From the NCBI RefSeq assembly GCF_032463525.1, contig NZ_CP135971.1, forward strand, positions 620,001 through 684,000: a stretch of 64,000 nt of DNA, written 5' to 3'. This DNA is from Pseudomonas sp. DTU_2021_1001937_2_SI_NGA_ILE_001. Lineage in GTDB: Bacteria; Pseudomonadota; Gammaproteobacteria; Pseudomonadales; Pseudomonadaceae. A model generated the notes under the pieces. It did not search any database. It saw only the letters and a program-made list of their open reading frames with translations, and was not told the DNA's origin. Position 1 is the first letter of the stretch; every line of letters begins with the position of its first letter. The position numbers were made by a program, and so were the translations under genes. Positions 25,701 through 34,757 of the stretch are shown here, in pieces.

Positions 25701-28644
25701 GTTCGCGAACTCGGTGCTTGCCGACATCGCGCGTATTGTTGTACGCACTCAGGTCGTTGCCCCGCTGCTGAATGCGGTTTTTGGCGGGAGCGGTGGTGGT
25801 GGGATTGGTTCGTTGCTGGGCGGCGGCGGTGGAGGTGGCGGAGGAGGTGGCGGCGGCGGAGTGATGAGCCTCATCAGCACCGCAAAAACAGCGCTCGATA
25901 TCGGCAAAAGCGGTTTCGTGACCGAGATGCGCGCAGGCTTCGCCCAGGACGGCATCACCGGCGCTTTCAAGTCCGGCGCCGACTATGTGTCCGAGGCTGT
26001 TACCAGCGCCTTCACCGTCGGCTCTGAGACCGCGACTGCTGCGGCACAAACCGCTGCGCAGTTCACCGTCGAAAGCACCACGGCAGGCCTGAACTCGGCA
26101 GCGGCCGAGTACGCATCACAGTTCGGCGCTCAGTTGGAGATCAGCACCGGAGCCATCGATACTGCGCTCAGTGCTTCAAACAACGCGTTCTCACAGACCC
26201 TGCAGACCCTCGGCGATGCCCTGGGTGTGATCGGGATTGCATACAGCATCTGGCAGTCATACGACGCCTATGGGTTCAAGGGTGCTGCAACGACTGCTGG
26301 CTTCGCTACAGCAGGCTTTTACCTCGGCTCCATCATTCCAGGCGTTGGAAACCTGGTCGGAGCTGCAATTGGCGCTGTTATCGGCTCTCTGGTCAGCTCT
26401 GCAGCTTTCGGTTCCGGCGAGAAGTATCCGGAGCTTTCCGGGTCCGCGTCGGGCACTTGGAAGGCTGGCACGTTCACCGATGATGGCTGGGTCGAAGGCT
26501 GGAAGGAGAAGCAGCCCAAGTTCGGTGACGCAGTAAACGGCGAGCTCGGCGCGACGGTGCAGAAGTTCACATCGACGATGGGAATGCTGTACTCCGTGTT
26601 CCGCAACCCGGATTCCAGTATCTCGCTGGATAACACGATGCGGCAGCGCCGGACCTCCGGCGACTACTCCAGCGCGTTCCTTGCGACCCTGAACAACGGC
26701 ACGACGATCACTGGTATTCAGCAGCACGCCGGGGGCGATGTTGTCGCTGGGATCAAGCAGAACTATGAATATGTCATGGGCTCGTTCCTGGCCCAGGCAA
26801 TCGTCAATTCCGACGGCATTCCGTCTTACTTCAAGGCCCAGTTCATGGGCTTTGCTCGGAACTGGGAGTCCACGGCGGAAGAAGTAATCGGCGCGATTGA
26901 GGGCGTGTTCACGCGCTTCAACGGCGTTAACTCGGCGTTGAAGCAGATCCGAGTCAGCGTGCTTGAGATGGGTGACGTGGGGCTCCAGGCCTCCGATGCG
27001 ATCCTCAACATGGTTGCGAAGTTCGCCGATCTGGACGTCGACAAGGCTACCGCCAAGGAAAAGGTCGATGCCCTCAACGAAATGGTGAACGGGTACTACC
27101 AGGCCTTCTTCAGCGATCAGGAGCGGTTCGATGATCTGACCAAGAGCCTGAAAGACACGTTCTTGGGCTTCAACATGGAGTTCCCAGATACCCGTGAGGC
27201 CTACCGGCAAATGGTCGAAGACATTGACGTTACGACCGGTGCTGGCCAGGCCATGTTCGCCACAATGATGGGGTTGGCCGACAGCGCTGATGCCTACTTC
27301 AAGGGTGTTGCGGAGCGGGCCCAGGCGGCGAACGATGCGCTTCTCGGCCAAGTTGATACAGCGTTCAGCGCGCTGCAGCGCTCGATCAACGCCCAGAAGA
27401 CCTCGATCAACGACATGATCGCAACGGCGCGTGAGAACGCGTCGGGCCTCACATCGATCAGCAATGCGCTTGGCAACGCGCTGAAGGCTCTGCGCGGCGA
27501 CAGCGATGATGCTGTGCGGATGCTGCGCGACCAAGCAAAAGCCACGGTCGTATCCGCCCTGGCCATCGCTCGCGCCGGGGGCTCGCTGAGCAAGTTCGAG
27601 GGGCTGGAAGATGCCTTGAGCGTGATCAGCGGCAACGACACATCGCTGTATGCCAGCCTGGAGGACTTCAACCGCGAGCAGGGCCGCAACGCCAACTTGA
27701 TCGCGGAGCTGAACAAGCTCAACGGCAAGCAGCTCAGCGCTTCCGACAAGACCATCAAAGCCTTGGAGGCTCAGCTCGACGGCCTGGACAAGCAGCTGGA
27801 GTTTGCCCAGGCGCAGATGGATGCGCTCAACGGCGTAGACAACAGCGTCAAGACCGTGGCCGATGCGATCAGGGAGATGAATGCGGCCGTGGTCGCCGCG
27901 ATCAGCACGATCACCGGGAAGATCTCGCCGCAGAACGCAGGGACTCTGGTCGACAGCCTGTACAAGGACGTTCTCGGCAGGGACGCGGACAAGGGCGGCA
28001 AGGACTACTGGGTTGGTGAGCTGACATCAGGGAAGCTGAACGGCGGCAACGTCGTCGACGCATTCAAGAATTCGGCTGCCATCGAGCTCGCGTACAAGGC
28101 TGCCGGCATCGCGATGAACGAGGGCTCCGCGTACTGGAGCGCCCAGCTCGCGTCTGGGGCTCTCACGCCGGCGCAGCTGAACGAGGCAGTACGCAACGCG
28201 GCAATCGCGAACGGCTCTATCCCTGCGCGGGCGAATGGTGGGTTGATCACAGGGCCAGGCACTGGCACCTCTGACAGCATCCTTGCACGGCTCTCGAACG
28301 GCGAGTACGTGATGCGCGCGGCGGCCGTTCAGGCGTTTGGCACTGATCTGCTCGACCAGATGAACGCGGGGCAGATGCCTGCGTTCGCCGTGGGCGGAAT
28401 GGTGGGCGAGGGGCCTGTGCTGCAGATCACCAGGCCGGCGCAGATATATGCCGGCCAGGCCCGGGGTGGGGGTGGCGCAAGCGACGCCGCGGCAGTGGCT
28501 GAACTACGCGCGCTCAGGGACGAGATTCGCTCGGGCCTGGCTGTGCTCAACGCCCATGCCAAGAAAACCAGCGACAACACCGGCCAGCTCGCCGAGGTCG
28601 GCACACAAGTGATCGGCACCGCTCAAGTCAAGGTAATCGCATGA
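22750..28644 (+). CDS. Tail tape measure protein
   Basis: A 1964-residue protein, the longest in the window, starting MSEQSFAQLGIRV. It has long helical Ala/Gln/Lys-rich stretches, hydrophobic segments near 405-440 and a Gly-run (about 14 Gly in a row near residue 1040, coded by GGN repeats), and a lambda gpH-like central part. Near residue 1750 a DUF4214-like segment (LYKDVLGRDADKGGKDYWVGEL) is followed by a RANGGLITGPGTGTSDSI end typical of tape measures. Its length sets the tail length, predicting a tail of the order of 250-300 nm by the usual rule of about 0.15 nm per residue. Confidence 0.9.
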   Translation: MSEQSFAQLGIRVDSDGVAEATNNLEALVDAGANAERSAKGIQASWASAMSGLRGDTSQIVKELQALNATQSSIAQQMIAMGRAATDASSGFSAAAKAQATLTTSTESAAQAGQRMAESAEQQSARMAAVVKASLEASQYHQSLTSAVNGTSAAMDAASKSATDWAKYQQEINARGQALLATEERLAQEAKQAAAATDLQAEGLQKLLGQINPAVAALGRLDEQQATLTKYKAAGLLDADTFKDYSAKIEQTRQKLGGFDDGLRKTVDTSKQTKAALAQLPAQFTDIFTSLAGGQSPLMVLIQQGGQIKDSFGGIGPMLDAVGEKLASMLGLTSSAAALGGAVGAVGEGAKAASEGAEAAGQSLGDMAEGANTAADATKNAKEAAGALGSTASAASINALALVGALVAVTAVVGTLAYGYAKGAAEAREYNKALILTGNYAGASAQQLGDMAQRVSAVDGTVRQAAETLAALAGTGKLASSSFEKVANAATAMEDATGKAIKSTISDFVKIAEDPLKAATSLNDEYHFLTAAVYSQIAALKDEGRTIEAATVLSDAYANAIQTRSGEIARNLGIVERAWKGIKDAAGGALDVVLQVGREATFAEQIADVDRRIGQAKTGGFGLFSDKGKVVESLEAQKRFLQLQKDADDSRAKFLGEQRRIQDEGNKAYVEFQKVVDEGKSKQDKLNKALEEENERINKSRAAGYKITAEEEEAAYKTIRDRAEFKEKAAKKEKAYTESAAIRMLDQAKQQEAVLKEQAGLVGLQKGEYDKLGESGRALVKWEQQLADIKSKSILTADQKSLLANQDKITAQLKINAELEKETALRKLAAAEAEKLASFQKEIAADLALSRQDLSNQLAGIGMGAEGRRRLQEDLKIRQDYQKRINDLQEQFNEGKITKALYDKETRLLEDALDERLDMREDYYRKLEAAQANWANGANAAWQDYITSAADIAGQTYDVFSNAFDGLEDVLVKFAMTGKASFKEFANSVLADIARIVVRTQVVAPLLNAVFGGSGGGGIGSLLGGGGGGGGGGGGGGVMSLISTAKTALDIGKSGFVTEMRAGFAQDGITGAFKSGADYVSEAVTSAFTVGSETATAAAQTAAQFTVESTTAGLNSAAAEYASQFGAQLEISTGAIDTALSASNNAFSQTLQTLGDALGVIGIAYSIWQSYDAYGFKGAATTAGFATAGFYLGSIIPGVGNLVGAAIGAVIGSLVSSAAFGSGEKYPELSGSASGTWKAGTFTDDGWVEGWKEKQPKFGDAVNGELGATVQKFTSTMGMLYSVFRNPDSSISLDNTMRQRRTSGDYSSAFLATLNNGTTITGIQQHAGGDVVAGIKQNYEYVMGSFLAQAIVNSDGIPSYFKAQFMGFARNWESTAEEVIGAIEGVFTRFNGVNSALKQIRVSVLEMGDVGLQASDAILNMVAKFADLDVDKATAKEKVDALNEMVNGYYQAFFSDQERFDDLTKSLKDTFLGFNMEFPDTREAYRQMVEDIDVTTGAGQAMFATMMGLADSADAYFKGVAERAQAANDALLGQVDTAFSALQRSINAQKTSINDMIATARENASGLTSISNALGNALKALRGDSDDAVRMLRDQAKATVVSALAIARAGGSLSKFEGLEDALSVISGNDTSLYASLEDFNREQGRNANLIAELNKLNGKQLSASDKTIKALEAQLDGLDKQLEFAQAQMDALNGVDNSVKTVADAIREMNAAVVAAISTITGKISPQNAGTLVDSLYKDVLGRDADKGGKDYWVGELTSGKLNGGNVVDAFKNSAAIELAYKAAGIAMNEGSAYWSAQLASGALTPAQLNEAVRNAAIANGSIPARANGGLITGPGTGTSDSILARLSNGEYVMRAAAVQAFGTDLLDQMNAGQMPAFAVGGMVGEGPVLQITRPAQIYAGQARGGGGASDAAAVAELRALRDEIRSGLAVLNAHAKKTSDNTGQLAEVGTQVIGTAQVKVIA

Positions 28645-29561
28645 GCCAGATGACAGTTGTACCAGGGCTGGAGATCACTCCAGCCCGTCTGATCGCCTGC
28701 ACTCTCCCGGCCGCCGACTATGCGGCCTGGTCCTCGACCCAGGCATACGTTGTCGGGGACCGGGTAACCGTGGGCCAGATCAACTACGAGGCCCTAGTGG
28801 CGCACACCAACCGCAACCCGACCAGCGATTCGGTTACCCCGGCAGCCTGGTTGAATCTGGGCTGGATCAACCGCTACCGGATGTTCAACAAGCAGATCGG
28901 CAACACCTGGGCGCTCGGGACATTCTCCGGGGCGGCAAACGAGATCGACCTCACCATCCGTCCTGGGCAGCGGGTCAATGCCATCGGCCTGGTAGGGGTG
29001 TTCGCTTCGAGCGTGCGGATCGTCATGACCCAGCCCGGCAATGCCAGCCCGATCTACGACGAGACGTTCGTCATGAGCGCGCCGAGCGGTAGCGGCTGGT
29101 ATCAGCACTTTTTCAGCCCGTTCAAGACCCGCGAGAACTTGGCGGTGTTGAATCTGCCGCCGGCCAGCAATGCTGACGTCCGGGTCGTGATCAGTGCGCC
29201 AGGCAGTGCGGCCAGGGTCGGCATGCTGATCTTGGGCTGGTCGAAAGCAATCGGCACGGCCGTCTACGACACGTCACTCGGACGCAAATCCTTCACAACT
29301 GTGAAGGAAGAGTTCGACGGTTCGGTGACGATGACCAAGCACGGTGCCCGCCGCAAGATCGACTACCGGGTCGTCATGGCGGGCGACGAGGTGACCGACG
29401 CGCTGCGGACCCTCGACCCGCTTGACGCCACGGCCGCGCTCTACGTGGGCTCAGTCGAGCTGGACTACACAATCATTGCTGGCACCTACGACGACCTCGA
29501 TATCGGCCTGCCGACCTACAACCACGCGACCTACACCCTTTCCGTCAGGAGCCTCATGTAA
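28641..29561 (+). CDS. Tail tip protein with CBM-like motif
   Basis: A 306-residue protein overlapping the tape measure stop. Near residues 28-70 it has AWSSTQAYVVGDRV and YEALVAHTNRNPTSD, the aromatic pattern of chitin-binding type CBM5/12 modules common in phage tail proteins. The rest is a beta-rich domain. It is probably a distal tail or baseplate component presenting a carbohydrate-binding surface. It is followed directly by the fibre gene. Confidence 0.65.
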   Translation: MSQMTVVPGLEITPARLIACTLPAADYAAWSSTQAYVVGDRVTVGQINYEALVAHTNRNPTSDSVTPAAWLNLGWINRYRMFNKQIGNTWALGTFSGAANEIDLTIRPGQRVNAIGLVGVFASSVRIVMTQPGNASPIYDETFVMSAPSGSGWYQHFFSPFKTRENLAVLNLPPASNADVRVVISAPGSAARVGMLILGWSKAIGTAVYDTSLGRKSFTTVKEEFDGSVTMTKHGARRKIDYRVVMAGDEVTDALRTLDPLDATAALYVGSVELDYTIIAGTYDDLDIGLPTYNHATYTLSVRSLM

Positions 29562-32185
29562 TGGCGATTCAACCACTCACGCCGCTTCCGGTACCGCCCC
29601 TGGCAACCGACTCTGAAGCGATCTTCAACAGCAAGGCCGACGCCACGCTTCTGGCTGAAAAGCAGCTTGTCGATCAGATGAATGCGTCCACGATTCCCGG
29701 CATCAACCAGGCCGTGACTGACGCGACTGCGGCGAAGAATGCTGCAGCGGGCTCTGCCACGGCTGCCGCACAGTCAGCCAGCGACGCGAATACGGCCAAG
29801 GCCGCTGCACAGAAGGCTGTGACCGATTCGGCAGTCGCTGGCGCGGCGCAGGTCGCGCTGGCTGCAGCTGAAGTGGTGAAGGCCCAGCAGCAGGTGACTC
29901 TTGCGCAGCAGCAAGTGCAGGCGGCTACTGACGCCGGCGCCGCACAGGTCACGCTCGCCTCGGTAGAAGTAACGAAGGCCCAGGCCGAGGTGGTGAAAGC
30001 GAAGGCCCAGGCTGATGCTTCGGCGGCTTCCGCAACAGCAGCCGGCGCTGCCGCTGGACTGCCGGCCGACCGGGTCCCCTATACAACCCTGCAGATCGAC
30101 GCGGCCGGCAACGTGGCCTGGCGACCAGGCCTGCCGGATCCTTCTGACTCGTACGGCAAGGCCCTGGTGGCTGGTAAAGACGGATGGGCAGCGAGTGATA
30201 CTCGGTCGGTCGGCGAGGTGGTGTACACCGCTGCGGCGCTCAGTCTGTCGCCTCTGCGAGAGGTGGGCACGTTCGTACCTTCAGACACCGGTTACACGAA
30301 TATAGCGTTCGGGAACGGCAGGTTTGTCAGTGTGCGCCAAGGGGGCGGCAAGGCGGCGTGGTCAGCAGACGGTGTTACGTGGACTGAAGTAGCGGTACCC
30401 CTGTCAGGTACGTTCCGGGCTCTGAGCTTCGGCGCCGGGCTGTTCGTTCTGGCTCAGGCAGATCAACACAAGGTCTATACCTCTGCTGATGGTCTGACCT
30501 GGATTTCAAGGGATCTCCCTACCGGCAGTGGGAGCCTATCCCTACTCAATATCGTGTACACCGGCAGTTATTTTGTACTGTGCTCCTCTAATACCTACTC
30601 GGGGTTCTTCACTTCGGTAGACGGGGTGACTTGGTCTCGTCAAGAATTCTCCAGTTCCTCCAGCATCAACGCTCTTACCTCCTTGGGGGCTCAGGGGTTC
30701 TTGATGTTCACCTCTGGGTCCGCCATCAAGTACAGCTCTCCAACGGCTACACCAGTCACTGTACCGATAAGTTACTTTGTAATTAGCGCTGCGTGTAACC
30801 CGGCAGATGGCACCATAGTAGCTGGGCATGGCTCGTCTAGTATAACCATGGCAAATAAATTCCTAGTGTCCAAGGACTTTGGAAGTACCTGGACTCTTAA
30901 AGATGCTCCGGCTCTAGGATATTGGAATCGGGTAGCGTTCTTGAACGGCGTATTCTTAGCAGCTGTCGGCACCTCTCCGGTGAGGCTGCTGTACTCACCC
31001 GATGGTGTTACTTGGTCAGCTATAACGCTAAGTAGCAACGCTTCAAACACTCAAACTACGTCTGTAGCCTCTATTGCCTACGGCGCAGGTAAGTTCATTA
31101 CCGCCAGCTTCCGCGGTTCGTACATAGCCAAAAAGGGGGCAGCGGAATACGTCATTGGGAGCGCTGTGTACCTCAAGTCCAGTTATCCAGAGCTGGCTGC
31201 CATGCTCGGCTCTCTGCCGAGCGACTACGGGGTTACGGTTCGGACAATGGCGGCCTCCGCAATCTACACGGACATGGCCTACGGTAACGGCGTGTTTGTG
31301 GCATTGACTACCGCGACGACGTATTGCACGTCGACAAACGGCATCAACTGGACGTCCCGAACAATGCCCGTGAATACATACTGGCGAGGTATAACGTTTG
31401 CCAACGGTGTGTTCGTAGCCATCTGTTATAACGGGGTGTATACATCGACTGACGGCGTAACATGGACGTCCAGGAATACCGAGACTGGTAACTGGACCGG
31501 AGTTGCCTACGGCAACGGCATTTGGTTGATAACCTCGGCAACTGGCAGTACTACTGGCGGGACAAACGCCAAAACCCTCACATCTAGCGATAATGGCGTT
31601 ACTTGGGCAGTGAGGACGCCAGCTGCTTTCACTAGCGGTGCCACAAAGTTGGCATTTGGCGCTGGGGTGTTCGTGATGGCCGTATACAACCCCAACCCTG
31701 CCAGGTTGTTCTATAGCTCGGATGGAGAAACATGGTCTCAGGCGCAGGTACCTACTGGTTCAACGAACTTGACGTCTGTTGCTTACGGCAACGGCATGTT
31801 CATCGCAGTCAGCGGTAGCAGTGATTATTACTTGACCTCTACTGACGGGATTAACTGGGTTGAAAGACAATTCTCTACCGGTTCGAGTCAGCCTACGCTA
31901 GTGCTGTTTGTTAACGGCATGTTCGTATGTTTCTTTGCTGGATCTGTCGTCATTACTTCTACAGACGGTATCAACTGGACTTCCAGACCGCTGAAACAAA
32001 GCATTGCTTGGCAGGCCGCCGCTTTCGGGGCTGGCGTACTTGCCGTGGCAGCGGGAGGCTCGTCTTCGAGCACTATCGCGATGACCCTGTTCAACTGGAA
32101 CTACGACCTCAACACCCAGTTCGCTACCCCGGCACTTGACGCGCCGCAGGGTCTGACCGGCTACATCAAAGCGAGGGCAGCATGA
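29561..32185 (+). CDS. Tail fibre with repeated propeller-like blades
   Basis: An 874-residue protein. Residues 30-165 are an Ala-rich coiled coil. From about residue 235 it carries repeated units with FGNGRFV/AYGNGVFVA strands and STDGVTW or STDGINW turns; I count about eleven, in two groups separated by a linker near residues 520-560. This resembles BNR/Asp-box or propeller repeats of receptor-binding proteins. The repeat region (about 30300-32100) is visibly richer in A/T and uses rarer codons than the flanks, a sign of modular exchange. It is followed by a fibre assembly gene. Confidence 0.75.
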   Translation: MAIQPLTPLPVPPLATDSEAIFNSKADATLLAEKQLVDQMNASTIPGINQAVTDATAAKNAAAGSATAAAQSASDANTAKAAAQKAVTDSAVAGAAQVALAAAEVVKAQQQVTLAQQQVQAATDAGAAQVTLASVEVTKAQAEVVKAKAQADASAASATAAGAAAGLPADRVPYTTLQIDAAGNVAWRPGLPDPSDSYGKALVAGKDGWAASDTRSVGEVVYTAAALSLSPLREVGTFVPSDTGYTNIAFGNGRFVSVRQGGGKAAWSADGVTWTEVAVPLSGTFRALSFGAGLFVLAQADQHKVYTSADGLTWISRDLPTGSGSLSLLNIVYTGSYFVLCSSNTYSGFFTSVDGVTWSRQEFSSSSSINALTSLGAQGFLMFTSGSAIKYSSPTATPVTVPISYFVISAACNPADGTIVAGHGSSSITMANKFLVSKDFGSTWTLKDAPALGYWNRVAFLNGVFLAAVGTSPVRLLYSPDGVTWSAITLSSNASNTQTTSVASIAYGAGKFITASFRGSYIAKKGAAEYVIGSAVYLKSSYPELAAMLGSLPSDYGVTVRTMAASAIYTDMAYGNGVFVALTTATTYCTSTNGINWTSRTMPVNTYWRGITFANGVFVAICYNGVYTSTDGVTWTSRNTETGNWTGVAYGNGIWLITSATGSTTGGTNAKTLTSSDNGVTWAVRTPAAFTSGATKLAFGAGVFVMAVYNPNPARLFYSSDGETWSQAQVPTGSTNLTSVAYGNGMFIAVSGSSDYYLTSTDGINWVERQFSTGSSQPTLVLFVNGMFVCFFAGSVVITSTDGINWTSRPLKQSIAWQAAAFGAGVLAVAAGGSSSSTIAMTLFNWNYDLNTQFATPALDAPQGLTGYIKARAA

Positions 32186-32691
32186 AGCTCTACACATGGG
32201 ACACCGCAGGGCTCTTCACGGGCGAAGTAGAGGTAGACGACTTCGACCCGATGCCGCCCCGCAGCACTCCGACTGCGCCGCCTGAGGCTGAGGGCGTGGC
32301 GGCTTTCAAGTGGGTCGGTCATGGCTGGGTAGCTTTCCATCCCTCTGAGGTCCAGCCGGTAGATATCGACTGGTTGCCGCTGATCGCCGACCGTCGCTAC
32401 CAGGCCGAGACCGCCGGCATTGAGCTTGGGGATATGCACGTAGCCACCGATGACCGCAGCAAGCTGCTCATCAACGGCGCCGTGGTCGAGGCCATGCTCG
32501 ATCCTGAGTACGTGATGCGCTGGAAGACGCCAGGGGGCTTTGTCGACCTGGCAGCCCAGCAGGTCATCGCTGTGGCCCGTGCGGTGCGAGCGCACGTCCA
32601 GGCTTGTTTCGACCGGGAGGCAGAGTTGCAGGCCGCTGTGGCTGACGGCTCTATCACTGCCGACCTGCTTGACCAGGGCTGGCCCGCCTGA
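32182..32691 (+). CDS. Tail fibre assembly-type protein, DUF4376
   Basis: A 169-residue protein overlapping the fibre stop by four bases. The C-terminal half (about 65-165: RRYQAETAGIELGDMHVATDD, then WKTPGGFVDL) matches DUF4376, a domain of fibre-associated or chaperone proteins. It probably assists folding or caps the fibre. It ends the tail operon; a terminator follows. Confidence 0.75.
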   Translation: MKLYTWDTAGLFTGEVEVDDFDPMPPRSTPTAPPEAEGVAAFKWVGHGWVAFHPSEVQPVDIDWLPLIADRRYQAETAGIELGDMHVATDDRSKLLINGAVVEAMLDPEYVMRWKTPGGFVDLAAQQVIAVARAVRAHVQACFDREAELQAAVADGSITADLLDQGWPA

Positions 32692-32715
32692 CGACTACAA
32701 ATTCTGGTAACCCCC

Positions 32716-32738
32716 CGACCGCCGCTGGCGGTTTTTTT
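32716..32738 (+). terminator. Terminator after the tail genes
   Basis: ACCGCC-gct-GGCGGT followed by seven T residues. Confidence 0.85.
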
Positions 32739-32754
32739 GTACCTGGAGAAACCT

Positions 32755-33255
32755 ATGATTGAGCCCGGAAAGTTCTGCTCGCGCCCGGCACTGCGCTTCA
32801 CCACCAGGTGGGACGTTGCTGTGCTTGAGCAGCTGCAGTTCCGCGACACCCGCCATGGGTTGCTGACGGTGCCCGCCGGCACTGCCAGCGACCTGGCCAG
32901 CATTCGCGTGCTGCGTGAGGTCTGCCGCTGGGCCGCCGCCGGCACGCTGATCGGCTGGGCGTTGGCCTGGGGCTGGGTGGCCACCGCGCTGCTTGTCCTG
33001 GCCATCGCGGCTCTGGCGCTGTACGGCCTGCTAGCCGGCTACGGTATGCGCGCCGCGATCCTTCACGACTGGCTCTACGGGGCAGGGCGCCTGAGCCGTG
33101 CGCAGTGCGACGCGGTGTTCTACCGCGCCCTCAGGGCCGACGGCGTGGCCCGCTGGCGGGCCTGGATCTTCTACATCGGCGTGCGCATCGGCGGCGCCAG
33201 TTCCTACACCCAGGCCCCGGTTGCTCCGGGGCTTTCTTCATCTGGAGATCAGTAA
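32755..33255 (+). CDS. DUF1353 membrane protein
   Basis: A 166-residue protein with DUF1353 features (LTVPAGTASDLASI and HDWLYGAG) interrupted by a strongly hydrophobic stretch (about residues 58-95) that would make one or two membrane helices. GGAG precedes the ATG at 32755. The stop overlaps the endolysin start. DUF1353 proteins are common near phage lysis or tail ends, with unproven function. Confidence 0.7.
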   Translation: MIEPGKFCSRPALRFTTRWDVAVLEQLQFRDTRHGLLTVPAGTASDLASIRVLREVCRWAAAGTLIGWALAWGWVATALLVLAIAALALYGLLAGYGMRAAILHDWLYGAGRLSRAQCDAVFYRALRADGVARWRAWIFYIGVRIGGASSYTQAPVAPGLSSSGDQ

Positions 33256-33791
33256 TGGCTCGAATCGACGCAACGCAGGCCGGCGGCAAGAACGTTCTGG
33301 CCTTCCTCGACATGCTGGCCTGGTCGGAGGGGACTTCCACGATCAAGGCCTCGGACGACGGCTACAACGTGCTGGTGGGCGGCAAGCTGTTCAGTGACTA
33401 CAGCGCGCATCCGCGTGTTTCAGTCCAGCTGCCGCGTTATGGCATCAGCAGCACGGCCGCCGGTCGCTACCAGTTCCTGGCGCGCACCTGGGATGCCATC
33501 GTCAAGAACTACGGGTTCCGGGGCCGATTCACGCCCGAGGCCCAGGACCTGGCCGCGATCAAGCTGCTGACCGAGTGCGGGGCGCTGCCATTCATCAAGT
33601 CAGGCGATATCCGCCAGGCAATCGCCAAGGCCGCCCCGATCTGGGCCAGCCTGCCAGGTGCCGGGTACGGGCAGCGCGAGCACAAGCTGGCCAACCTGCT
33701 AGAGATCTACGCGAGCGAGCGGGCGCAGGAGGAAGTGGCAGAGCCAGATTTGCTGGCCATGTACACCGCGTGCGGTGGGGCGCTTACCTAA
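33255..33791 (+). CDS. Endolysin, lambda R-like transglycosylase
   Basis: A 178-residue enzyme clearly related to lambda gpR (GH104 family). Shared landmarks are FLDMLAWSEGT with the catalytic Glu26, FSDYSAHPRV, AAGRYQFL, GDIRQAI and WASLPGAGYGQREHK. It cleaves the glycan strands of peptidoglycan after holin action. There is no signal peptide, consistent with holin-dependent release. It is separated from holin and spanins by about 23 kb. Confidence 0.92.
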   Translation: MARIDATQAGGKNVLAFLDMLAWSEGTSTIKASDDGYNVLVGGKLFSDYSAHPRVSVQLPRYGISSTAAGRYQFLARTWDAIVKNYGFRGRFTPEAQDLAAIKLLTECGALPFIKSGDIRQAIAKAAPIWASLPGAGYGQREHKLANLLEIYASERAQEEVAEPDLLAMYTACGGALT

Positions 33792-33826
33792 GCCGCATGC
33801 ATTAGATAAAACCGCAAAAGGAGCGA

Positions 33827-33926
33827 CCACCGGGGATGCGCCAACATCCTCTGTGGCCACTGAACCCGCAGACTAGACCTGCAAGCCAGCCAAGGCTCCC
33901 GCTCTGTGCACAAAGCCGAGCGAGCC
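33827..33926 (+). other. Folded intergenic element before the methylase gene
   Basis: Three hairpins can be drawn: CCAC-cgg-GGATG-cgccaa-CATCC-tct-GTGG (33827-33856), GCAG-actagac-CTGC, and GGCT-ccc-GCTC with GAGC-g-AGCC ending at 33926. A weak open frame also crosses it, but the reading looks non-protein-like. It may be an sRNA or the 3' end of the late transcript. Confidence 0.35.
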
Positions 33927-33932
33927 TAGCAC

Positions 33933-33948
33933 CTGTTTATTCATACAG
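33933..33948. promoter_or_regulatory. LexA box before the adenine methylase gene
   Basis: CTGTTTATTCATACAG fits CTG-N10-CAG exactly and lies 15 bases before the methylase ATG. Confidence 0.75.
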
Positions 33949-33962
33949 TAAAGGTTTGCAAA

Positions 33963-34757
33963 ATGACCAATCCGATCGTTCCATGGATGGGCGGCAAGCG
34001 CCGCCTGGCCGACCGCTTGATCCCTCTCTTTCCTCCTCATGAATGCTATGTAGAAGTCTTCGCCGGCGGTGCCGCGTTGTACTTCATGCGGCCTCAGCCC
34101 GCGCCTGTAGAGGTCCTGAACGATCTCAACGGCGATCTGGTCTGTCTTTACCGAGTGGTGCAGAACCACCTCGAAGAGTTCGTGCGCCAGTTCAAATGGG
34201 CATTGTCCAGCCGCCAGATCTTCGAGTGGCAGAAGATGACCCGGCCGGAAACGCTGACCGACATCCAACGCGCTGCCAGGTTTTTCTACCTGCAGCAGCA
34301 TGCCTTCGGAGGCAAGGTCAGTGGACAGACCTTCGGTACCGCGACCACTGGGCCGGCCATCAACCTGCTGCGCATCGAGGAGAATTTGTCAGCGGCGTGG
34401 CAGCGCCTTGCTGGCACGTATGTCGAGAACCTGCCGTGGCAGGAGTGTGCTGAGCGGTACGACCGGGCGCACACGTTCCAGTACATGGACCCGCCGTACT
34501 GGCAGACCGCGGGCTACGGCGTGGGCTTTGAGTTTGACCAGTACCTTGCCATGGCGGACTTCATGCGGCGCAGTAAGGGGAGGGTGATGGTCAGCATCAA
34601 CGATCACCCTGATATCCGGCAGGCCTTCGAGGGGTTTCACTTCGAGACCTTGGATATCCGCTATACCACGGGCAACCAGCGGACCAGCTCTGCGAGCGTG
34701 AGCGGGGAGCTGGTAATCATGAACTGGGTCCCTTCTGCGCTGGGCGGCCTATTCTGA
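33963..34757 (+). CDS. D12-class DNA adenine methylase
   Basis: A 264-residue N6-adenine methyltransferase. The SAM-binding region has PWMGGKRRLADRL (7-19) and EVFAGGAALYF (31-41); the catalytic motif DPPY is at about 177-180 in QYMDPPYWQ. It is class alpha (D12), like Dam. A LexA box just upstream predicts induction on DNA damage. It could protect phage DNA from host restriction or alter regulation of packaging. No paired restriction enzyme gene is present. Confidence 0.88.
   Translation: MTNPIVPWMGGKRRLADRLIPLFPPHECYVEVFAGGAALYFMRPQPAPVEVLNDLNGDLVCLYRVVQNHLEEFVRQFKWALSSRQIFEWQKMTRPETLTDIQRAARFFYLQQHAFGGKVSGQTFGTATTGPAINLLRIEENLSAAWQRLAGTYVENLPWQECAERYDRAHTFQYMDPPYWQTAGYGVGFEFDQYLAMADFMRRSKGRVMVSINDHPDIRQAFEGFHFETLDIRYTTGNQRTSSASVSGELVIMNWVPSALGGLF

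Noticed and set aside
25800..25860. Repeat-driven variation in the GGN tract of the tape measure
   Set aside because: Units are three bases, the tract codes a Gly linker, and such linkers are normal in tape measures.
24190..26049. Long antisense open frame in the tape measure gene
   Set aside because: High G+C produces long shadow frames; composition and lack of a ribosome-binding site argue against coding.
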